From Tritrichomonas foetus (Eukaryota; Parabasalia; Tritrichomonadida; Tritrichomonadidae): a stretch of 12,643 nt of DNA. Location: positions 1 to 12,643 of the forward strand of contig MLAK01000610.1 of assembly GCA_001839685.1 (NCBI GenBank), read 5' to 3'. Below are positions 9,401-12,643 of this stretch, piece by piece. Both the position numbers and the translations under genes were made by a program. Below the pieces are notes generated by a model. It made no database searches. It was not told where the DNA came from and was given only the letters and a program-made list of their open reading frames with translations. Numbering within the stretch: the stretch's first letter is position 1; the number at the start of each line of letters is the position of its first letter.

Positions 9401-10204
9401 TACGTCAAAAATAAACATTGAAGGTGTTTTCATCAACTTGAGAATTTTTTTCATCGGATAGACTGTAAACTGAGGTGGTCTTCCATCCCTCACAAAAATA
9501 TTGCCATCTTTCGATGTGGGAAATCCATATCCAATATAGTGGAACAAAATTCGCTCATTGGGAAGTTCTTTTCTGTGTTGAGCAATGGCATGGAATTTTT
9601 CAATGGTTGGAGAAACTAAATGCAAAAAACGAAGCTGACGCCTCTGCTCTTGATAAGCATATTTGTACGAATTATGTGCATTGATTGGAAATTCGTTCGT
9701 TGGCGTATTTTGAATATCGGTCCATGCTAAATACTCTGAACAAGAGTTGCTGTACTCGGATTGGGTAATGCTGTAATGGAGGGGATGAGCAAAGTCGATA
9801 ATCGCGATTTCTGTTGATTCTGAAACAAAACTATTTTGACTGATATTTTGCTGGCTGAAATTCTCTAAAATATAGTCTTCGTCTTTTAAAAACGATATCA
9901 TTGGAGTTTGACTTCTTGAAGCTGCTTCTACATCAATTGATTTAATTAATTGATCGATGGATATTCTGTATGATTGTTTCGAGGCGACTTGGTTTGATAG
10001 GTTTGTTCTCTTCCCTTCGATTTCGGCAATCTTTTCGAGGTCTTCTGAGGTCTCTCCAGAACCAGAATATTCGTAATCGTCGAAGTTTGCGTTTGTGGGA
10101 ATATTGTTGGGTTGATTGGCTCTCTGTGCTTCCATTTCGGTCATTCTTTCGAGATCTTCTGAGGTTTCTCCAGAACCTGAGTAATCATAATCGTATTCAG
10201 TCAT
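6467..10204 (-). CDS. RPTOR: Raptor homologue, TORC1 scaffold subunit
   Basis: A 1245-residue protein with the complete Raptor architecture (human Raptor is 1335 residues). Raptor binds TOR kinase and recruits substrates and Rag GTPases in TORC1. Residues 1-70 carry a duplicated acidic motif (6-19 and 44-57). Residues about 130-350 are the caspase-like RNC domain, with WTDIQ, ERILFHYIGYG and PSMFIFDVDYSG corresponding to Raptor ERVLFHYNGHG and PSIFVYDCSNAG, then LPSDPHLPRDFLSSCLLSP. A charged Lys/Glu insert lies at 363-382. LFRKDKLVASLFRNF (411-425) and HPMWVQWNSAIDLWL (451-465) open the armadillo/HEAT region, which runs to about 840. A Ser-rich linker (843-884) leads to a WD40 propeller at about 930-1240, with blades ending VQIWEP, IALWDI and VCWNAA. 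The caspase-type His and Cys positions are Tyr226 and Val268, so peptidase activity is unlikely. The start ATG has CCATTG upstream, giving an 8-nt leader. No introns are present. Confidence 0.93.
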   Translation of the reverse strand: MTEYDYDYSGSGETSEDLERMTEMEAQRANQPNNIPTNANFDDYEYSGSGETSEDLEKIAEIEGKRTNLSNQVASKQSYRISIDQLIKSIDVEAASRSQTPMISFLKDEDYILENFSQQNISQNSFVSESTEIAIIDFAHPLHYSITQSEYSNSCSEYLAWTDIQNTPTNEFPINAHNSYKYAYQEQRRQLRFLHLVSPTIEKFHAIAQHRKELPNERILFHYIGYGFPTSKDGNIFVRDGRPPQFTVYPMKKILKLMKTPSMFIFDVDYSGNFINSIREGYAAIAKKRNQGNASQIEGSAYDNWLCLCATDTDEKLPSDPHLPRDFLSSCLLSPIDMSILCYILQYYRTSFPSPDFPLTYLKHTLHEKEQKDNEQKDEKKFPTKIFSKLLTTIVDSIVSDFLSPAEYSRLFRKDKLVASLFRNFVLAQYLLIQYNIHPTSNPALPNMSHHPMWVQWNSAIDLWLTSSLSTVPSYDSYFYARTINSFKNMMKNGQAKMIRNSLLTTLCQIPFTDNTNYHPTAMAALADYALASHENRAKVANSVIFSNFFGKLVDTIPMKMKEFESLCCLVLSLFQLDMNFVYQIKRETNLRSLHNRLFDTRLNVKTKTLIAAILSCLVSTFKNLRNELSSVDYFLKLKNEIPQSSSGYLMSLLILIKKMYETQSIDTKLFYESAVHIQLANLVFHNNSFCRAAVLSALSCFMQANDPLLNSELLLFTLPAFLDVCYLVRYQFLIILVRFLSTHKKSFLENFQKTQKISTRFSFTEIISQWLCQNVKWPDIEFDFPRYASIVSSVLKKDDAVHHVCNLVTYLIDFFTHDPHPSVRTSAVKAKNIFTRLTQHDSSSSSSAPATISPPFGSLSSIEGATTLPIEESSESVDESSSNSKTPLFANDSAAIFSIFLERVIRTRGQDPPKRQEIPTTKPQNYGTVNVPTARLVLRASTNQVKQGATHIAFHPLHLATAFSTPSREIYYFDEDLNHYSHVKLNDFEISDLNVLEFNHTAHIISCTSNGCVQIWEPGHKYASATWRSDANFICDNIPQYAAVAPNHPKISTVRGNGGIALWDIESQKLIGEWNLMDQNVASKIMYLPGSTDVVLAGYVSGNIIGVDLRVASGLKSARIMSFSLADKLVNFGGNRNGGDLIYATSQSGRCVCWNAASKQLNNCVSHNTEVLNFDVHEVLPLLAFSRPKENVVITSPTGQVLYTTKSIVSDSIFKFHPILPVLTFSQANGEISSYNVVLSPDGK
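10001..10189 (-). repeat. Duplicated 25-codon motif at the Raptor N-terminus
   Basis: Codons 6-30 (10115-10189) and 44-68 (10001-10075) encode two copies of an acidic Tyr/Ser motif offset by 38 residues. The cores YDYSGSGETSEDLE and YEYSGSGETSEDLE share 13 of 14 residues and are followed by a weaker match. The DNA is also closely similar, so this is an internal duplication, probably fairly recent. Confidence 0.85.
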
Positions 10205-10207
10205 TTT

Positions 10208-10215
10208 CCAATGGA
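10208..10215 (-). promoter_or_regulatory. Inr-like initiator of Raptor gene
   Basis: The minus strand reads TCCATTGG, with a putative +1 A at 10212, 8 nt before the ATG at 10204. Position -2 is C rather than the consensus T, but the CA(+1)TT core is kept. Confidence 0.45.
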
Positions 10216-10617
10216 TTTCCGCACAATTGTTTTTGTGGAAAAAGAAGATGGCAGTTTTCTAATTCAAATAAAGACAATATGGCAATTTGCAATTTTAGAG
10301 TTAGCTCACAAAATTGTTTCATACTTACAAATTAATTCTGTGCAATTGTAGTCTTTAAAAAAAAATCTGTTCAAAGAAGAATAATTGGCAGCTTGCAATT
10401 TTCAATCATATATATTTCTTTATTTAATACTTGGAGTGGCTCCAAAAAGTGATTCTTTCCACTTGTTTTTCTTCAGAGATTAAATAATTCATAATCATTT
10501 TTCAAAAAAATAGATCGAGCTATCAGGGAATTAATCAAATATAGTAAATAGAAATAAAAAATGATTAAATCTCGTAAATGTGAATGAAATATTTCGAAAT
10601 AAAGTTAGTATATATCG

Positions 10618-10671
10618 TGAACATTAAAGGTCAAATAAAAAGTCAAATTAGGGAAAAGTGCTCACAGTAAA
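10618..10671 (+). repeat. 54-bp dispersed repeat, copy B
   Basis: This is 48/54 identical by eye to the reverse complement of 1844-1897. It includes the paired GTCAAAT heptamers and partly complementary ends (GTGAAC near 10617-10622 and GCTCAC near 10660-10665). TATCGT, a motif known as a Myb recognition element in T. vaginalis, lies at 10613-10618, overlapping the left boundary, but it is absent from copy A in the same relative place. Confidence 0.75.
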
Positions 10672-10708
10672 AGGCCCCACTTGACAAAGAATCGAAAATG
10701 AAACATAA

Positions 10709-10915
10709 AAAAAAGGAATAAGAAATTGTGTTGGTGGGAGTCATGACACGCGGTTTAAAATCCCAACCATGAAAGCAGTAATTGCTACAGATTCACTTTT
10801 TCAAACCAAAACCTCACGACCAAGCTTTCCAAATTTATGCATCATGTTTGAATCAATAAAGAGGCCAACAAATGATATCATAGAAATTTTACTAATATAT
10901 TTTTACACAATATGA
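10709..10915 (+). other. Possible coding relic, open on the plus strand
   Basis: The plus-strand frame is open from 10709 to a TGA at 10913-10915. Its first ATG is at 10769, giving 48 residues. The peptide has a non-repetitive, protein-like composition, and G+C (23/60 at 10741-10800, 20/60 at 10801-10860) is higher than in the AT-rich spacer around it. The minus strand of the same stretch also reads protein-like, with two in-frame TGA codons. I do not recognise a family. It may be a decayed gene or element fragment, or a structured non-coding RNA region. Confidence 0.25.
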
Positions 10916-10935
10916 ATAAAAAACAAAAATCACAT

Positions 10936-11526
10936 TCAACAACATTGTTTCTTGTTTGATTGTGATGACTTTAAATCGACAGTTTTATCATTTGATGTTG
11001 TTGAATTGTGTCTTCCTTTCGCCTCAAGATATTTCATAGGAATTTGAGTGAAGAGCTCATCAATTCCGAAACCTGTTTTTGCAGAAACTTCGAAGTAAAT
11101 TGCGCCAATTTTGTCAGCTTTCGCTTGTCCATCCTGTGGCTGGATAATTCGATCTGATTCCATATCAACTTTGTTAGCAACTAAGAATATGATTGTTCCA
11201 GGTGGCGCGTTTTCATTCAGGCTTTGGATCCAACCATCAACCGACTCGAAACTTTGTCTGTCTGTCAGAGAGAAAACTATGGCGGCACAATGAGCACCTC
11301 GATAATACATTGGCGTCATCCCACGATAGCGCTCCTGACCGGCTGTGTCCCAAATCTGCACGCGAATTGGCTTTCTATCGATTTCGATTAATTTGGATAT
11401 GAATGAGGCGCCTAGCGTTGGGACACTATCTTCACTAAATTGGCCGGATGTTGCCTTTTTAACAATGCATGTTTTACCGACACTTGTATTCCCAACTATA
11501 ACAAGTTTAATCTCAATTGGATCCAT
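10936..11526 (-). CDS. Rab-family small GTPase, Rab5-like
   Basis: A 196-residue Rab GTPase with all nucleotide-binding motifs: P-loop GNTSVGKT (12-19), switch I Thr37, WDTAGQE (59-65) with the catalytic Gln64, NKVD (118-121) and SAK (148-150). The C-terminus ends KKQCC, a double-cysteine geranylgeranylation signal that anchors Rabs to membranes. GASF after switch I and RYRGMTPMYYRGA (67-79) are closest to the Rab5/21/22 group, suggesting endosomal traffic; the exact subfamily is uncertain because trichomonads have greatly expanded Rab families. The frame is open five codons further upstream, but only to a TTG at 11541. The ATG at 11526 gives the usual short Rab N-terminus and has a CCATTT Inr-like site 20 nt upstream. 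It is transcribed in the same direction as Raptor, 731 bp away, so a shared transcript is unlikely. Confidence 0.93.
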   Translation of the reverse strand: MDPIEIKLVIVGNTSVGKTCIVKKATSGQFSEDSVPTLGASFISKLIEIDRKPIRVQIWDTAGQERYRGMTPMYYRGAHCAAIVFSLTDRQSFESVDGWIQSLNENAPPGTIIFLVANKVDMESDRIIQPQDGQAKADKIGAIYFEVSAKTGFGIDELFTQIPMKYLEAKGRHNSTTSNDKTVDLKSSQSNKKQCC

Positions 11527-11541
11527 CGTGGGCGATAACAA

Positions 11542-11548
11542 AAAATGG
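11542..11548 (-). promoter_or_regulatory. Inr-like initiator of the Rab gene
   Basis: The minus strand reads CCATTTT, with a putative +1 A at 11546, giving a 20-nt leader to the ATG at 11526. If transcription starts here, the TTG at 11541 would be inside the leader and not a start. Confidence 0.45.
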
Positions 11549-11716
11549 CTTTTTCAGGAAACCAATAAATTTCTATGAGGAAAAGATTTTGTGAGATATT
11601 CAATCTATAACTGGTCTTCTCTATCAATATTTTCACATGATTCAGACATCTTTTCAATCTTTGATCGTCTTAATCATGAGAAAAGCTTGACTTGAAATCA
11701 CTAGTAATATTTGAAT

Positions 11717-11856
11717 GGATTGTACCAGATTCCCCATGGGAATTCCACACGAAGGTCAATTATTTCAACCTTTGTGAAGGGGAGTAGGATTGTACCAGAT
11801 TCCCCATGGGAATTCCACACGAAGGTCAATTATTTCAACCTTTGTGAAGGGGAGTA
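11717..11856. repeat. Perfect tandem duplication of a 70-bp unit containing a hairpin
   Basis: Two identical, directly adjacent 70-bp units (11717-11786 and 11787-11856) lie upstream of the Rab gene. Each is richer in G+C than the surrounding DNA. Each contains the overlapping palindromes CCCATGGG and GGAATTCC, and a stem formed by CACGAAGGT and ACCTTTGTG (9 pairs with one G-U, 11-nt loop; 11748-11756 with 11768-11776 in the first unit). The unit length is not a multiple of three, and no coding frame runs through both copies. Confidence 0.9.
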
Positions 11857-11868
11857 ATTATTATATAA

Positions 11869-12108
11869 AAGAAAAAGTTGCTTCATGTGGAGCGTTTTCA
11901 ATATCATTTTCGAGATTTTGAATTGTCTAAAAAATATGTTTTGAATACTATTCCTTATTATAGGAAAAAGTTAAAGTCAGTGATCTGGACGAAGTTTTCC
12001 CCGTTTCAAAAACATACAGGCGAAACAAAAGAAGCGATTATCTCAATTCCAACAAGCAACCAAATTACAAATGTGAAAACAAATGATTATTTTGTTGTTT
12101 ACAAATAG
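11869..12108 (+). pseudogene. Open frame without ATG, possible 3' gene fragment
   Basis: The frame is open from just after a TAA at 11866 to a TAG at 12106-12108, about 79 codons, with no in-frame ATG. The sequence looks protein-like rather than simple AT-rich translation, for example TIPYYRKKLKSVIWTKFSPF and a tail ending NDYFVVYK. It begins 12 bp after the tandem 70-bp units, as if an upstream part had been lost or replaced. No family is recognised. A chance open frame remains possible. Confidence 0.3.
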
Positions 12109-12483
12109 ACATTTATACCCAAAGATCCGATACCAAAATTTTATCTTTATTGTGGATGTACCGTTTAAATAAATTTTAAACAATTTTCTTATTCATAGTA
12201 AATTTTTTTCTCGACCTATTTTTTTTTTTTTAATTTAATCAAGTTCTTTTTCCTTTTTCTGGATTTAATTCCACATGGAGATATTATTTTTGTTTATTTT
12301 CTGCCACTATAGTGCATATTTTGTGGTGAGAAAAACATTATTTTGACTGTTTTGCCTTATTCGATTGGGAAATGGGTGATATTGTATATATATTTCGGAT
12401 TCCGAGCCTTATAAATACTATATGTCTTTGGTCTCAATATTTCTATTTATGAATAATAATAATAAAAAAAAAAGAAGGAACGA
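12109..12483. other. AT-rich gene-free stretch
   Basis: No gene is seen. It includes T-rich runs, a small perfect palindrome (CGGATTCCG near 12397) and, at its end, (AAT)4 followed by about ten A residues (12452-12473) leading into the minisatellite. Confidence 0.55.
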
Positions 12484-12643
12484 AATAAAGGAATAAAAAC
12501 TAACGAATCAAATAAATAATGAAGTAAATGAATAATGAAATCAAGGATTAAGTAATTCAAGGAATAATGAAATCAAGGAATAATGAAGCAAATTAATAAA
12601 GGAATCAAGGAATAATGAAGTAAATGAATAATGAAATCAAGGA
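12484..12643. repeat. 16-bp minisatellite with 96-bp higher-order period
   Basis: From 12515 to 12642 the sequence divides into eight consecutive 16-bp units in perfect register, and more diverged units reach back to about 12484. Typical units are AATAATGAAGTAAATG and AATAATGAAATCAAGG. The 33 bp at 12515-12547 recur exactly at 12611-12643, giving a higher-order repeat of six units (96 bp). The displayed strand has almost no C. Stop codons are frequent, so it is not coding. The array continues beyond the window. Confidence 0.9.

Larger units (their letters stand above)
10216..10935. other. Spacer between Raptor and Rab genes
   Basis: This region is the upstream flank of Raptor and the 3' flank of the Rab gene. 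It holds copy B of the 54-bp repeat and, at about 10709-10915, a stretch richer in G+C than its surroundings with ORF-like structure. Both are listed separately. The rest (10216-10617) is AT-rich with nothing recognisable. Confidence 0.6.

Noticed and set aside
9025..9684. Plus-strand open frames inside the Raptor gene
   Set aside because: They lie antisense to the well-supported RNC and HEAT regions of Raptor and are shadow frames.
10735..10770. Possible tRNA T-arm around GGTTTAAAATCC
   Set aside because: The loop has the wrong length and lacks the TTCRA pattern, and no acceptor stem or anticodon arm can be placed on either strand.
11527..11541. Five-codon upstream extension of the Rab gene starting at TTG
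   Set aside because: TTG is not an expected start in this nuclear genome, and the ATG at 11526 gives a normal Rab N-terminus.
12484..12643. CRISPR-like array
   Set aside because: Repeats are contiguous 16-bp units without unique spacers, in a eukaryotic context; this is a minisatellite.

Overview
The window looks like nuclear DNA of an anaerobic protist, most likely a parabasalid (trichomonad, perhaps Tritrichomonas-like). Four observations support this. Five protein genes are intronless and separated by very AT-rich spacers. Every one has a YCATT initiator-like sequence only 8-20 nt upstream of its ATG, the short-leader Inr arrangement established for Trichomonas vaginalis. Typical eukaryotic regulators (Raptor, a Rab GTPase, a COP9/PCI protein) sit beside a bacterial-type MlrC/M81 peptidase gene. 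The species is an inference; no rRNA or tRNA is present to fix it.

Layout, left to right. Positions 1-80 hold a cluster of nested inverted repeats cut by the window edge. A plus-strand gene (565-1548) encodes an unrecognised acidic, Ser/Asn-rich protein. About 1.2 kb without a convincing gene follows, containing one copy of a 54-bp dispersed repeat. A minus-strand gene (2755-3942) encodes a CSN1-like PCI protein. It is divergent from a plus-strand gene (4575-6050) for an MlrC-family zinc peptidase. That gene is convergent with a long minus-strand gene (6467-10204) for Raptor, the TORC1 scaffold. Upstream of Raptor lies a 0.73-kb spacer with the second, oppositely oriented copy of the 54-bp repeat and an ORF-like relic. 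A minus-strand Rab GTPase gene (10936-11526) follows. The right end is gene-poor: a perfect tandem pair of 70-bp units, an ORF remnant with no ATG, and a 16-bp minisatellite running off the edge with a 96-bp higher-order period.

The genes do not form an operon or an obvious pathway. Raptor (nutrient/TOR signalling), Rab (endosomal traffic) and CSN1 (cullin-ligase control) are core eukaryotic regulators that happen to be neighbours. The most notable points are the Raptor caspase-like domain lacking both positions of the Cys-His dyad, a duplicated acidic tyrosine motif at the Raptor N-terminus, a marked base-composition change inside the MlrC gene, and three unrelated repeat systems in the spacers. 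I found no convincing new defence, mobile or enzymatic system.
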